Positions 7,690-15,897 of a stretch of DNA of 41,673 bases are shown one piece after another. Below the pieces are notes generated by a model. The model saw only the letters and a list, made by a program, of their open reading frames with translations. It did not search any database and was not told the origin of the DNA. Positions within the stretch are counted from its first letter, which is position 1. Each line of letters begins with the position of its first letter. The translations under genes and the position numbers were made by a program. Origin of the DNA: Candidatus Flavonifractor intestinipullorum (GTDB lineage: Bacteria > Bacillota > Clostridia > Oscillospirales > Oscillospiraceae); NCBI GenBank assembly GCA_019118925.1, contig DWYC01000094.1, positions 1 through 41,673 on the forward strand, given 5' to 3'.

Positions 7690-8384
7690 TCCCGCCGCCT
7701 CCCGGAGAAAGCCAGCACATAGCGCAGCAGTTGGGCCAGGGAGACCAGCAGCGCGGCCACATACGTCATGGCGGCGGCCGAGAGCACCTTCCTTGCGCCG
7801 CCCAGCTCCCGCTGGTCCAGCATCCCGGTGCGCTCCAGCGTCTGGATGGCCCGGCGGGAGGCGTTGAACTCCACCGGCAGGGTTACCAGCTGGACCGCCA
7901 CCGCCAGAGAGAAGAGGAGAATGCCGATGGCAAACAAGGGCTCGATATAGAACAAAAAGCCCAGAATGATGAACAAAAGCGAGAGCTGCGAGCCCACGTT
8001 GCACACAGGGATCATGGCCGCGCGCAGTTTGATGGGCTGATAGCCCACGGCATACTGCACCGCGTGACCCGCCTCGTGGGCGGCTACGCCGATGGCCGCC
8101 ACGCTGTTGGAGCCGTAGACGCTGTCCGAGAGGCGGATGACGTTGCTCCGGGGGTCGTAGTGGTCTGTCAGATTCCCCCGCACCCGCTGAATGCTCACGC
8201 CATACACGCCGTTGGCGCGGAGGACCGCCTCGGCGGCCTGCGCGCCGGTATATCCCCCGAAGGCCCGCACCTTGGAGTAGCGGCGGAAGGTGGAGCTCAC
8301 CCGCACCTGCGCCCAGAGGGCGATGAGCATGGCGGGCACTAACAACATCCAATAATAGGGGTCCACATAGTAGAAAAAGGGCAT
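7686..8384 (-). CDS. YugP-like membrane zinc metallopeptidase
   Basis: Member of the zinc metallopeptidase family typified by B. subtilis YugP (Zn_peptidase_2). It has the zinc-binding HEAGH motif (103-107), preceded by the conserved NVIRLSDSVYGSNS segment. An N-terminal membrane span lies at about 5-25, and there are two or three further hydrophobic segments after residue 125 (LSLLFIILGFLFYI, LLFSLAVAVQLV). Length 232 is normal. The ATG at 8384 has AAGGAGG upstream. A fmt-yugP-rsmB arrangement is common in Clostridia. The physiological substrate is not known to me. A GC hairpin in the preceding gap (8400-8417) has no T-tract. Confidence 0.88.
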   Translation of the reverse strand: MPFFYYVDPYYWMLLVPAMLIALWAQVRVSSTFRRYSKVRAFGGYTGAQAAEAVLRANGVYGVSIQRVRGNLTDHYDPRSNVIRLSDSVYGSNSVAAIGVAAHEAGHAVQYAVGYQPIKLRAAMIPVCNVGSQLSLLFIILGFLFYIEPLFAIGILLFSLAVAVQLVTLPVEFNASRRAIQTLERTGMLDQRELGGARKVLSAAAMTYVAALLVSLAQLLRYVLAFSGRRRD

Positions 8385-8420
8385 GATTTCCTCCTTACGC
8401 CGCGGGAGAACCCGCGGGCC

Positions 8421-9698
8421 TTACATAATCTGTCCCCCCGCCAAAAACCGCCAGAGCAGCAGCACAAAACACACGATCATTCCTCCGCTCAGCGCCGCCG
8501 CGATCCTGGGTTTCCCCTCGGTGAGAAGGGCGGCGAACAGGAAGAAGGGCGACGCGCAGGAGAGGTAGCGCCCGGCGCTGAGCAGCCAGGACAGAGAGTA
8601 GTCCAAAACCAGGGTCACATAGGCGTAGAGGGTGTAGGTGCTGCGGACCCGCCGGGCCGCCCAGACGAGCAGAGCAAAAAAGAGGGGAAACAGGAGCACC
8701 TCGGGAACCCACAGCTCCCAACGGATGACTTCGTTAGGGTAACTCAGGGCATTTTGGACCAGATAGGCCAGCGTCTGCGAGATCCATAGAAATCCCTGGG
8801 ACCAGTGCTCCTGATGGACGGTAAAGGCGAAGGGGTCCCCGTCCACCCAGAGGTTCACAAGCAGATAGCCCAGCGTTCCAACCGCCGGGAGCAGCAGCGC
8901 CGGTAAGCGGCGCACAAGCGCCCAAAGCCGCTGCCCCACGCTTCGGCCGTCGGGGGCAAAAATCTGCTCCGCCCGGCACAGCTCGGCCCCCATCACGCCG
9001 ATGAGAAGCAGTCCGTGCATCCGGGTCAGGGCGGCCAGCGCCCCCCACACCCCTGCGGAGAGCCAGCGGTGGTTCCGAATCTGCCAGAGGGCGGCGCAGG
9101 TGGTGAGCAAAAAGAGCCCCTCGGTCATCACCCCGCCGAAAAAGAAGGCGTAGGGGAAGATGGACAGGTACCACACGCTCCGCCGGGCCACGGAGGGGCC
9201 GTAATCCAGGGCGGCGAGCCGGTAGAGATAGACGCATCCCCCCGCATAGCACAGCCAGGAGACCAGCATTCCGGCAAGCAGGGTGTTCCCTACCACCAGA
9301 TTCACCAGCCGGACCACCCAGACATACAGGGGAAAAAACACCAGGAACAGGTGCTGCCCGTCTTCGATATAGCCGTTATAGCCCAGCTCCACCAGATGCA
9401 CATAGTGGTGGGCATCCCACCGCTCCCAGAGCTCCAGAGGTGTGCGGTTTCCCAGCTCTCCCAAAAGGACGCCCAGCAGCAGCGCCAGGAGAAAAACCGC
9501 CAGGCGGATTCCCAGGGCGGCGCCAAAGACCCGGACCAGCGTACGCCGGCCGGTTTGGACGCCCGCCCTCTCCAGAGGGTGGGCCGGGGCGGAGAGGTGC
9601 GGAATGGGCGCACCGCAGTCCGCGGCCCAGCGCAGCACCAGGCAGGCCCCCAGGGCGATGACCAGGGCCGAGACCGACAGGTTCCAGAGCAACTCCAT
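8421..9698 (-). CDS. PIG-V-like / GT-C family membrane mannosyltransferase
   Basis: A polytopic protein of 425 residues with about 10-12 hydrophobic segments. The luminal-loop signature WERWDAHHY (91-99), followed by a VELGY element, is the GT-C acidic/His motif of bacterial PIG-V-like mannosyltransferases. FPLYVWVVRLV, YPFAFFFGG-like (FPYAFFFGGVMTEGLFLL) and LTRMHG further match the family. Such enzymes use a polyprenyl-phosphate sugar to glycosylate an outside acceptor; sugar and acceptor cannot be read from sequence. The ATG at 9698 comes one base after the fmt stop, with GGAG seven bases upstream inside fmt. It is an insertion between fmt and yugP relative to the usual Firmicutes order. 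Confidence 0.75.
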   Translation of the reverse strand: MELLWNLSVSALVIALGACLVLRWAADCGAPIPHLSAPAHPLERAGVQTGRRTLVRVFGAALGIRLAVFLLALLLGVLLGELGNRTPLELWERWDAHHYVHLVELGYNGYIEDGQHLFLVFFPLYVWVVRLVNLVVGNTLLAGMLVSWLCYAGGCVYLYRLAALDYGPSVARRSVWYLSIFPYAFFFGGVMTEGLFLLTTCAALWQIRNHRWLSAGVWGALAALTRMHGLLLIGVMGAELCRAEQIFAPDGRSVGQRLWALVRRLPALLLPAVGTLGYLLVNLWVDGDPFAFTVHQEHWSQGFLWISQTLAYLVQNALSYPNEVIRWELWVPEVLLFPLFFALLVWAARRVRSTYTLYAYVTLVLDYSLSWLLSAGRYLSCASPFFLFAALLTEGKPRIAAALSGGMIVCFVLLLWRFLAGGQIM

Positions 9699-9699
9699 T

Positions 9700-10629
9700 T
9701 TACCGCTCCGCCGGGGAGATCGGGTGGCCCCGCAGGTAGTCGGCGGCTTTCATCCGCTTCTTGCCGGGGGCCTGGAGCTCCAGAATGCGCAGAACCTGAC
9801 CATCGCCGCAGGCCACGTCAATGCCCTGCTTTCCGGCGGCCACCACAGTCCCGGGCCGGGCGGAGGTACACTCCCCCGTCAGCGTGGTGCCGAAGAGCTT
9901 CATAGTTTCCCCGGTGAGCGCCTCCGTCGTAGCGGCGGGCCAGGGCAGCAGGCCGCGCACCTGGTTGTGAATGGCCTGAGCCGGGCGCGTCCAGTCCACC
10001 GGGGAGAGCTCCCGCCCCAGCATGGGGGCGAATGTGACCTGCGCCGGGTCCTGGGGGATGCGGGGCGCAGTGCCCGAGGCGAGCTGCTCCACCGCCTGGA
10101 CCACAAGATGTCCGCCAAGCTCCGCCAGACGGGCGTAGAGCTGCCCGGCGTCCTCGTCGGGCGCGATGGGGGTGGACGCCTGGAGGATGATGTCCCCCGC
10201 GTCCAGCTCGGCCGCCATGTGCATGATGGTCACGCCGGTCTCATTGTCTCCGTTGAGAATGGCCCAGTTGATGGGGGCCGCCCCCCGATACCGGGGCAGC
10301 AGCGACGAGTGGACGTTGATGCACCCCAGCGGAGGGCAGTCCAGCAGCTCCTGGGGCAGAATACGCCCGTAGGCGGCCACCACGATAAGCTCGGGGGCGA
10401 GCTCTTGGAGCAGAGCCAGCGCCGTGCCGTCCCGGAGCTTGGCGGGCTGATAGACGGGGATGCCGTGCTCCTGCGCACACACCTTCACCGGGGGCGGCTG
10501 GAGCTTCATGCCCCGGTTTTTGGGCTTATCCGGCTGGGTGAATACCCCCGTCACGGTGTGCCCCGCCGCGATCAGTTTCTCCAGAGAGGGCACCGCAAAT
10601 TCCGGCGTGCCCATAAATACAATCCGCAT
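9700..10629 (-). CDS. fmt: Methionyl-tRNA formyltransferase
   Basis: Formylates Met-tRNAfMet with 10-formyl-THF for translation initiation. It has the N-terminal MRIVFMGTPEFAVPSL fold start, the catalytic Asn105/His107 pair in INVHSSLLPRYRG, and the following ITIMHM-like strand with Asp (LDAGDI). The C-terminal OB-like tRNA-binding domain spans about 205-300. Length 309 is normal. The ATG at 10629 lies three bases after the def stop codon, the classic def-fmt pairing that links formylation with deformylation. Confidence 0.96.
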   Translation of the reverse strand: MRIVFMGTPEFAVPSLEKLIAAGHTVTGVFTQPDKPKNRGMKLQPPPVKVCAQEHGIPVYQPAKLRDGTALALLQELAPELIVVAAYGRILPQELLDCPPLGCINVHSSLLPRYRGAAPINWAILNGDNETGVTIMHMAAELDAGDIILQASTPIAPDEDAGQLYARLAELGGHLVVQAVEQLASGTAPRIPQDPAQVTFAPMLGRELSPVDWTRPAQAIHNQVRGLLPWPAATTEALTGETMKLFGTTLTGECTSARPGTVVAAGKQGIDVACGDGQVLRILELQAPGKKRMKAADYLRGHPISPAER

Positions 10630-10632
10630 GGG

Positions 10633-11127
10633 CTAGTTCTCCTCCTCTTCCTCCATCAGCTCGTCCAGTTCCTCGGTGGTATAGAGCCGGCCGGCCCGCT
10701 CGGTGAAGAGGTGGCCGTCCAGGTGCTCCAGTTCATGGCAGAAGCAGCGGGCCACGATCTCCTCGCCCTCCACCTCGAACCAGGTGCCCGTCCGGTCCTG
10801 GGCCCGGACCCGGGCCTTCATGGGCCGCTTGACCATGCCCCAGCGGCCGGGGACGCTGAGGCAGCCCTCCAGTCCGTCCTGTTCGCCTTCGGTCCAGATG
10901 ATTTCCGGGTTAATGAGCTCCAGCATCTGGTCCTCTGCGTCCACGACCACCACGGCCCGGCGGAGAATGCCCACCTGGGGCGCGGCCAGCCCCGCGCCGT
11001 TGGCGTGGGCCAGCGTCTCTTTCAGGTCGTCCATCAGGCGGCCCAGCTTGGCGTCAAACCGGGTGACCGGGTGGCATTTTTTATGGAGGACCGGGTCCTC
11101 CTCGGTTAAAATGGTGCGAATCGCCAT
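10633..11127 (-). CDS. def: Peptide deformylase
   Basis: Removes the N-formyl group from nascent proteins; Fe2+/Zn2+ enzyme. The three motifs are GAGLAAPQVG (44-53), EGCLSVPG (87-94, metal ligand Cys89) and HELEH (131-135, two metal His and catalytic Glu). The usual HELDH appears here as HELEH, a conservative change. The C-terminus is strongly acidic (LDELMEEEEEN). The ATG at 11127 has AGGAGG eight bases upstream. It follows priA by about 11 bases, so priA-def-fmt form one unit. Confidence 0.96.
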   Translation of the reverse strand: MAIRTILTEEDPVLHKKCHPVTRFDAKLGRLMDDLKETLAHANGAGLAAPQVGILRRAVVVVDAEDQMLELINPEIIWTEGEQDGLEGCLSVPGRWGMVKRPMKARVRAQDRTGTWFEVEGEEIVARCFCHELEHLDGHLFTERAGRLYTTEELDELMEEEEEN

Positions 11128-11138
11128 GGTAATTCCTC

Positions 11139-13610
11139 CTAATCCCCGGGGTTCACGTCGGCGGAGACCGAGACGCCCCGGTTCTGTTTATCGCTCTGGG
11201 CGCACCGGAGCAGGTAAGCCACCAGTGTGCGCAGAGATCGTTCATTTTTCCCGCTGAGGGTCAGGCGGTAACGGTAGCGGTCGTTGACCTTAGCCACGGC
11301 CGCCGGAGCGGGCCCCAGAAGCTGGACCTCCGGGCTGCCGGGACGGGAAAGCCAGCTCTCCAGCGTGCGGCGCAGGCGCACACAGGTGCGCAGCACCGCG
11401 CTCTCCTCCAGTCCGGAGGCGGTGAGCACCACCAGATCCCGGAAAGGCGGACAGCCCCGCAGCCGCCGCAGAGGGAGCTCCTGCTCATAAAAGGCGTCAT
11501 AATCCTGCCGCGCGGCGGCCAGAATGACCTCGTTCTCCGGGGTATAGGTCTGAATGATGGCCCGGCCGGCTTTCTCCCCCCGGCCGGCCCGGCCCACCAC
11601 CTGGGTGAGCAGAGAGAAGGTGCGCTCGGCGGCGCGGTAGTCGTCCACATACAGCGAAAAGTCCGCCGCCGCCACCCCCACCAGCGTGACATTTTCAAAG
11701 TCCAGGCCCTTCGCTACCATCTGAGTGCCCACCAGAATGGGGATTTTCTCCCGCTCAAAGCGGGCGAGGAGCTTCTCATGGGAGTGGGTGGCCGATACCG
11801 TGTCCGCGTCCATACGGAGGATCTCCGTTCCGGGGAACAGGGCCTCCAGCTCCTCCTGCAGCTTTTGCGTGCCCGCGCCGATGAAGTGGAACGTCCCCCC
11901 ACAGGCGGGACACACCTCCGGAGCGGGTTCTGAATGGCCGCAGTAGTGGCACATCAGCCGCCCGTTGGCCGAGTGGTAGGTGAGATACACCGAGCACCGG
12001 GGGCAGGTGGGCACGCCGCCGCACTCCCCGCAGGAGAGCATCCGGCTGGCCCCCCGCCGGTTGAGAAACAGGATGGCCTGCTCGCCCCGTTCCAGGGTCT
12101 CACGCAGGGCGTCCGCCAGCGGGCGGCTGACGAGCCCGCCCCGGCCCGCCTTGAGCTCCTCCCGCAGGTCGCAGATGAGCACCTCGGGCAGCGGGCGCCG
12201 GTTATAGCGCTGCCGGAGCGTGAAGAGATGATATACCCCGCTCCGGGCCAGATACATGCTCTCCACCGACGGGGTGGCCGACCCCAAAAGGAGCAGCGCA
12301 CCCCGCTGCTTGCAGCGGAATTTGGCCACCTCCCGGGCGTGGTATCGGGGGACGTTTTCGGACTTATAGCTCCCCTCCTGCTCCTCGTCCAGAATGATCA
12401 GCCCCAGGTTTTGTACCGGTGCGAACACCGCCGAGCGGGTACCCACCACCACCCGGGCTTTTCCGTCCCGGGCGCGCTTCCACTCGTCATAGCGCTCCCC
12501 GGCGGGGAGTGAGCTGTGGAGCACCGCCACGCCGTCGCCAAAGTGGGCGGCGAAGATGCGCAGCAGCTGAGGCGTCAGGCCGATCTCGGGCACCAGCACC
12601 AGGGCCCCTTTCCCCCGCGCCAGAGCCGACTGGATGAGGCGCAGGTACACCTGGGTTTTCCCGCTCCCCGTCACCCCGTAGAGGAGGGCCGCAGCGGGCT
12701 CCCCCTTCGCGGCCAGGGCGTCCAGCCCCTGAAAAGCGGCCTCCTGCTCCGCGTTGAGCACCACCGGCGGCGCGGGCGGGACCTCCTCCCGCTCGGCGCG
12801 GCGGTAGCACTCCCGCTGCTCCAGAGTAATGAGCCCGCTCTTGGCCAGCGAGCGCAGGGTGGGCATGGACGCGCCCGTAAAGTAGCACAGTTCCTTGGCC
12901 GACGCCTCCCCCAGCGCGCACAGCAGCTCCATGACGGCATAGCGCATGGGGGCCGATTTCCGGCGGGGCGTCACCTGGGCCATGGCGTCTTCCGGCGGAA
13001 CGGAGAGCACCGCCACCGCCTCCGTCTTGTCGCCGACCCCCCGCTGGGCACTGGTCTCCAGGACCAAAATCCCCTTGTCCATCAGCAGCTTCAGGGCCGG
13101 ATTGGGGTCCCGGGTCCCGAACGCGGAGCGGATGTTCCCCCGTTCGGCGCTGCCGCCCCCGGCGCAGATCATCTCCACGATGGTCCGGGCGTGCTCTGAG
13201 CGGCCGGCGGCCTCATAGGCGGCCTCCCGGTCTACGCCAGGGGCCAGCGAGTAGCGGTCCTGAAGAGAAAAATAGAGCCCCGTGGGGAGCATGGCCCGGG
13301 CGGCCTCGTACACCGTGCAGAAATACCGCTCCCGCATCCAAAGGGCCAGGCGCAGCCCCTCCCGGGAGAGGACGGGCTGTTCATCCAGCTGGGCCAGAAT
13401 GGATTTGCACCTTCCCTCCGGCGGTGCGCCGCTCTCCACCGAGAGAACCAACCCCTCCGTCCGGCGGTTGCCCGCCCCAAAGGGGGCCAAAACCCGCATT
13501 CCCGGTTCCAGCGTTTCCTCCAGTCCCGGGGGAACCAGATAGGTATACGGCTTGTCAATGGCGTAGGTGGCGGCCGAGAGCGCGATGCGGGCCGTCCGAA
13601 CGGGCTCCAT
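11139..13610 (-). CDS. priA: Primosomal protein N' (PriA replication-restart helicase)
   Basis: Recognises stalled forks and loads the replisome. The N-terminal 3'BD and winged-helix regions (1-270) are followed by a superfamily-2 helicase core: Walker A GVTGSGKTQ (312-320), DEEQ (408-411) and LGSATPS. Eight cysteines at 527-570 (CGEC, CPRC, CHYC, CPAC pairs) form the two zinc sites inserted in the helicase core. The second RecA lobe contains VGTQMVAKGLDF and QVVGRAGR. Length 823 is normal. The ATG at 13610 has GGAG upstream. A terminator-like hairpin separates it from rpoZ, so it may rely on read-through or a promoter I cannot see. Confidence 0.96.
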   Translation of the reverse strand: MEPVRTARIALSAATYAIDKPYTYLVPPGLEETLEPGMRVLAPFGAGNRRTEGLVLSVESGAPPEGRCKSILAQLDEQPVLSREGLRLALWMRERYFCTVYEAARAMLPTGLYFSLQDRYSLAPGVDREAAYEAAGRSEHARTIVEMICAGGGSAERGNIRSAFGTRDPNPALKLLMDKGILVLETSAQRGVGDKTEAVAVLSVPPEDAMAQVTPRRKSAPMRYAVMELLCALGEASAKELCYFTGASMPTLRSLAKSGLITLEQRECYRRAEREEVPPAPPVVLNAEQEAAFQGLDALAAKGEPAAALLYGVTGSGKTQVYLRLIQSALARGKGALVLVPEIGLTPQLLRIFAAHFGDGVAVLHSSLPAGERYDEWKRARDGKARVVVGTRSAVFAPVQNLGLIILDEEQEGSYKSENVPRYHAREVAKFRCKQRGALLLLGSATPSVESMYLARSGVYHLFTLRQRYNRRPLPEVLICDLREELKAGRGGLVSRPLADALRETLERGEQAILFLNRRGASRMLSCGECGGVPTCPRCSVYLTYHSANGRLMCHYCGHSEPAPEVCPACGGTFHFIGAGTQKLQEELEALFPGTEILRMDADTVSATHSHEKLLARFEREKIPILVGTQMVAKGLDFENVTLVGVAAADFSLYVDDYRAAERTFSLLTQVVGRAGRGEKAGRAIIQTYTPENEVILAAARQDYDAFYEQELPLRRLRGCPPFRDLVVLTASGLEESAVLRTCVRLRRTLESWLSRPGSPEVQLLGPAPAAVAKVNDRYRYRLTLSGKNERSLRTLVAYLLRCAQSDKQNRGVSVSADVNPGD

Positions 13611-13655
13611 GGCCCTCTCCTCCTCCCGTGGCGGCCTTCCGCCGCCCTAAATCCC

Positions 13656-13698
13656 GGAAAAGGCAAGCGTCAGGCCAACCTGGCCCGGCGCTTGCCTT
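13656..13698 (-). terminator. Intrinsic terminator/attenuator after rpoZ
   Basis: On the minus strand AAGGCAAGCG (13698-13689) pairs with CGCTTGCCTT (13669-13660), a perfect 10-bp stem. Its loop contains a further GGCCAGG/TTGGCC inner pairing, and the stem's own CCTTTTCC run supplies a short U-tract. It lies ten bases after the rpoZ stop. It is in the place where coaBC stands in the Bacillus order. The weak U-tract leaves room for partial read-through into priA. Confidence 0.65.
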
Positions 13699-13707
13699 CC
13701 TTCTCCA

Positions 13708-13911
13708 TCAGGCCTCTTCCGGCTCCTGGGGGGTGAGCTTCCCGTCGGCCACCTCCCGGATGGCCAGGGTCACCGGCTTCTCCTCCAGAGAGATGTGGTC
13801 CTCCTCGGCTTCGCTGGCAATCTGACGGGCCCGCTGGGCCACCACATTGACCAGAAGATAGCGGCTGGGGATCTTCTCCAGCAGCTTATTCATCGCAGGA
13901 TACAACATCAT
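13708..13911 (-). CDS. rpoZ: DNA-directed RNA polymerase omega subunit
   Basis: Small subunit that helps assemble beta' into RNA polymerase. The omega signatures are visible: SRYLLVNVVAQRARQI (about 16-31), then an acidic turn and KPVTLAIREVADGKL (about 45-59). Length 67 is in the usual Firmicutes range. Two ATG codons are adjacent (13911 and 13908), with AAAGGAG upstream; a start at Met7 is also possible. It follows gmk directly, as in most Firmicutes. Confidence 0.93.
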   Translation of the reverse strand: MMLYPAMNKLLEKIPSRYLLVNVVAQRARQIASEAEEDHISLEEKPVTLAIREVADGKLTPQEPEEA

Positions 13912-13934
13912 AACGCATCAGACTCCTTTTGAAC

Positions 13935-14567
13935 TCACTGGCTTATGGACGAACTGCCCGCCACATCCGCAATCAGGTGCAGGCGGTTGCGGGTCCGGCA
14001 GCTCTCGGCGGTCAGAATGGCGAGGATCTCCCCGGCGGCCTCGGAGACCTTGTCGTTGACCACCATGTAATCGTATTGCGGGATCTGCCCGTATTCCTCC
14101 CGGGCCTTCGCCAGGCGGCCCTGAATAACCTCCTCCTGGTCGGTGGCCCGGCGGTGGAGGCGGCGGGAGAGCTCCTCAAACGAGGGCGGAATGATGAAAA
14201 TCAGCACCGCCTGCGGGCATTTGGAGCGAACCTTGGCCGCGCCCTGGACCTCGATGTCCAAAAGCACGTCGATCCCCGCGTCCAGCTTGTCCTGAATCAC
14301 CTTGAGGGATGTTCCGTAATAGTTGCCCACATATTCGGCATACTCCAGCAGCTCGCCCCGCTGAATCATGCCCTCAAACTCCTCCCGGGTGACAAAATTG
14401 TAGTTCACGCCGTCGGCCTCTCCCATCCGGGGCTTGCGGGTGGTAAAGGAGACGGAAAAGTAGATGTCCTTCCGCACGCTGAGCAGTTCCGCGATGACGG
14501 TGCTCTTGCCCACGCCCGAGGGGCCCGAGAGAACAACCAGCTCTCCCCTTGTCTTTTTCTTCCCCAT
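13935..14567 (-). CDS. gmk: Guanylate kinase
   Basis: Phosphorylates GMP to GDP with ATP. Walker A is GPSGVGKST (15-23), followed by the GMP-binding FSVSFTTRKPRMGE segment with its Ser/Arg residues, the EYVGNYYGTS lid part and the D-I-E-V-Q-G-A strand. The start is the ATG at 14567, which overlaps the remA stop as TAATG. The frame is open to 14852, but that extension is a shadow of remA. Length 210 is normal; the C-terminal 25 residues after the last family element are unremarkable. Confidence 0.96.
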   Translation of the reverse strand: MGKKKTRGELVVLSGPSGVGKSTVIAELLSVRKDIYFSVSFTTRKPRMGEADGVNYNFVTREEFEGMIQRGELLEYAEYVGNYYGTSLKVIQDKLDAGIDVLLDIEVQGAAKVRSKCPQAVLIFIIPPSFEELSRRLHRRATDQEEVIQGRLAKAREEYGQIPQYDYMVVNDKVSEAAGEILAILTAESCRTRNRLHLIADVAGSSSISQ

Positions 14568-14836
14568 TATGTCTCGTCCTCCTCCGGCTCCGGCCCGGTT
14601 TCCCGTCCGGCCAGGCGGCCCGCCACCGTCTCCGGCTGGAGCGCCGAGAGGACGATGTGGTCGCTGTCCATAATCAGCACCGCCCGGGTCCTGCGGCCGT
14701 AGGTGGCGTCGATGAGACAGCCCCGGTCCCGGGCCTCCTGGACCATGCGCTTGATGGGGGCCGACTCGGGGCTCACGATGGCGATGAGCCGGCCTGCGGA
14801 GACCATATTGCCAAAGCCTATGTTGATCAGTTTCAT
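14567..14836 (-). CDS. remA: RemA/DUF370 regulator
   Basis: Small DNA-binding protein of the RemA family; in B. subtilis it activates extracellular-matrix and osmoprotection genes. The sequence [20 protein letters not shown] and the [16 protein letters not shown] strand with [11 protein letters not shown]-like end are diagnostic. The family core is about 80 residues; this one adds a short acidic tail (EPEEDET). Position between yicC and gmk is conserved in Firmicutes. The 1-base overlap with gmk (TAATG) implies coupled translation. What it regulates in this organism cannot be told from the sequence. Confidence 0.93.
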   Translation of the reverse strand: MKLINIGFGNMVSAGRLIAIVSPESAPIKRMVQEARDRGCLIDATYGRRTRAVLIMDSDHIVLSALQPETVAGRLAGRETGPEPEEDET

Positions 14837-14857
14837 CTCTGTCGCTCCGCACCCCGT

Positions 14858-15793
14858 CTATTCGATATTCTGGACCTGCTCGCGGATCTTCTCAATCTCG
14901 CCCTTGATGTCCACCACATAGCGGGCCGTCTCCAGGTCGCTGCACTTGGAGCCGATGGTGTTGGCCTCCCGGTTGAACTCCTGAATCAGGAAGTCCAGCT
15001 TCCGGCCCACAGCCCCGCCCCCGGCGAGCATCCCCTCCAGCTGGGAGAGGTGGCTGCGCAGGCGGACGGTCTCCTCGTCCACCGCCACCTTGTCGGCAAA
15101 AATGGCCGCCTCTGTGAGGATGCGGCTCTCGTCGATCTGCGTGTTCTGGAGCACCTCGGAGAGCTTGGCCTCCAGCCGGGCGCGGTAGTCGGCCACAATG
15201 CCGGGGGCGCGCGCCTCCACCTTGGCGGTGAGCTCCGCGATGGCTGCGGCCCGGGAGCGGATATCCTGGGCCAGCTTCTCCCCCTCCCGGATGCGCATGG
15301 CCTCAAAATCGGCCAGGGCCAGATCCAGCACCGTCCCGATGTCGGCGGCCACCACCTCCTGGTCCTCCTGGTTCTTCTCCACCAGGAATACGTCGGGGCA
15401 GCGGCAAAGCGCGGCAAAGCGAATGGCGGCGGCGGTCTCCTTACCGCCCCACTTCTGCTCGGACACCGACTGCCACAGCTCCCGCATGGCGGCGGCGTAA
15501 CCCTGCGCCACCGGCCGGTTGACCGAGATCTTCACATCGCCCTCCTCCGCCGGGCCGATGGTGACAAAGACATCCACCTTGCCCCGGGAGATGACCGCCT
15601 GAACCCGGCGCTTGATCGCGTCCTCCGCGAACAGGTAAATTCTCGGCAGCTTTACCGTGCAGTCCAGGTAGCGGTTGTTCACCGCGCGCAGCTCCACTGT
15701 GATGGGGCGGCCGTGGAGGACCGCCTCTCCCCGGCCATAGCCCGTCATGCTCCGCAGTACGCCCGAGCGGCTCTTCTCGCTGGTCTTGTCCAA
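14858..15793 (-). CDS. YicC/YloC-family endoribonuclease
   Basis: Member of the YicC family, which includes metal-dependent endoribonucleases. The N-terminal hallmark SMTGYGRGEA is at about 15-24, followed by VELRAVNNRYLD. The C-terminal DUF1732 part ends with LDFLIQEFNREANTIGSK and DLETARYVVDIKGEIEKIREQ. The start is a TTG at 15793 with GAGG nine bases upstream; this gives a 13-residue leader before the usual start region, so the true start could be slightly later. First gene of the yicC-remA-gmk-rpoZ unit, with a promoter 75-100 bases upstream. Confidence 0.93.
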   Translation of the reverse strand: MDKTSEKSRSGVLRSMTGYGRGEAVLHGRPITVELRAVNNRYLDCTVKLPRIYLFAEDAIKRRVQAVISRGKVDVFVTIGPAEEGDVKISVNRPVAQGYAAAMRELWQSVSEQKWGGKETAAAIRFAALCRCPDVFLVEKNQEDQEVVAADIGTVLDLALADFEAMRIREGEKLAQDIRSRAAAIAELTAKVEARAPGIVADYRARLEAKLSEVLQNTQIDESRILTEAAIFADKVAVDEETVRLRSHLSQLEGMLAGGGAVGRKLDFLIQEFNREANTIGSKCSDLETARYVVDIKGEIEKIREQVQNIE

Positions 15794-15867
15794 AGGGACT
15801 TCCCTCTTTTCTTCCCTAGAATTCCGCCCGGCCCCTTCTGGAGCGGGCTCAGGTATCTTATCTTATT

Positions 15868-15896
15868 ATTATAGCAGACTTTCGTCCCCTTGAAAA
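15868..15896 (-). promoter_or_regulatory. Sigma-A promoter (extended -10) for yicC-remA-gmk-rpoZ
   Basis: Minus strand TTTTCA (15896-15891), 17-base spacer, then TATAAT (15873-15868) preceded by TGC, giving an extended -10 (TGnTATAAT). The -35 matches at 4 of 6 positions, and the extended -10 would compensate. It starts two bases beyond the end of the upstream gene and sits in a small AT-rich patch in otherwise GC-rich DNA. Confidence 0.75.
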
Positions 15897-15897
15897 G

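Noticed and set aside
8400-8417. CCGCGGG/CCCGCGG hairpin between the glycosyltransferase and yugP-like genes
   Set aside because: Only 7 bp, no T-tract, directly before a strong ribosome site; could be chance in GC-rich DNA.
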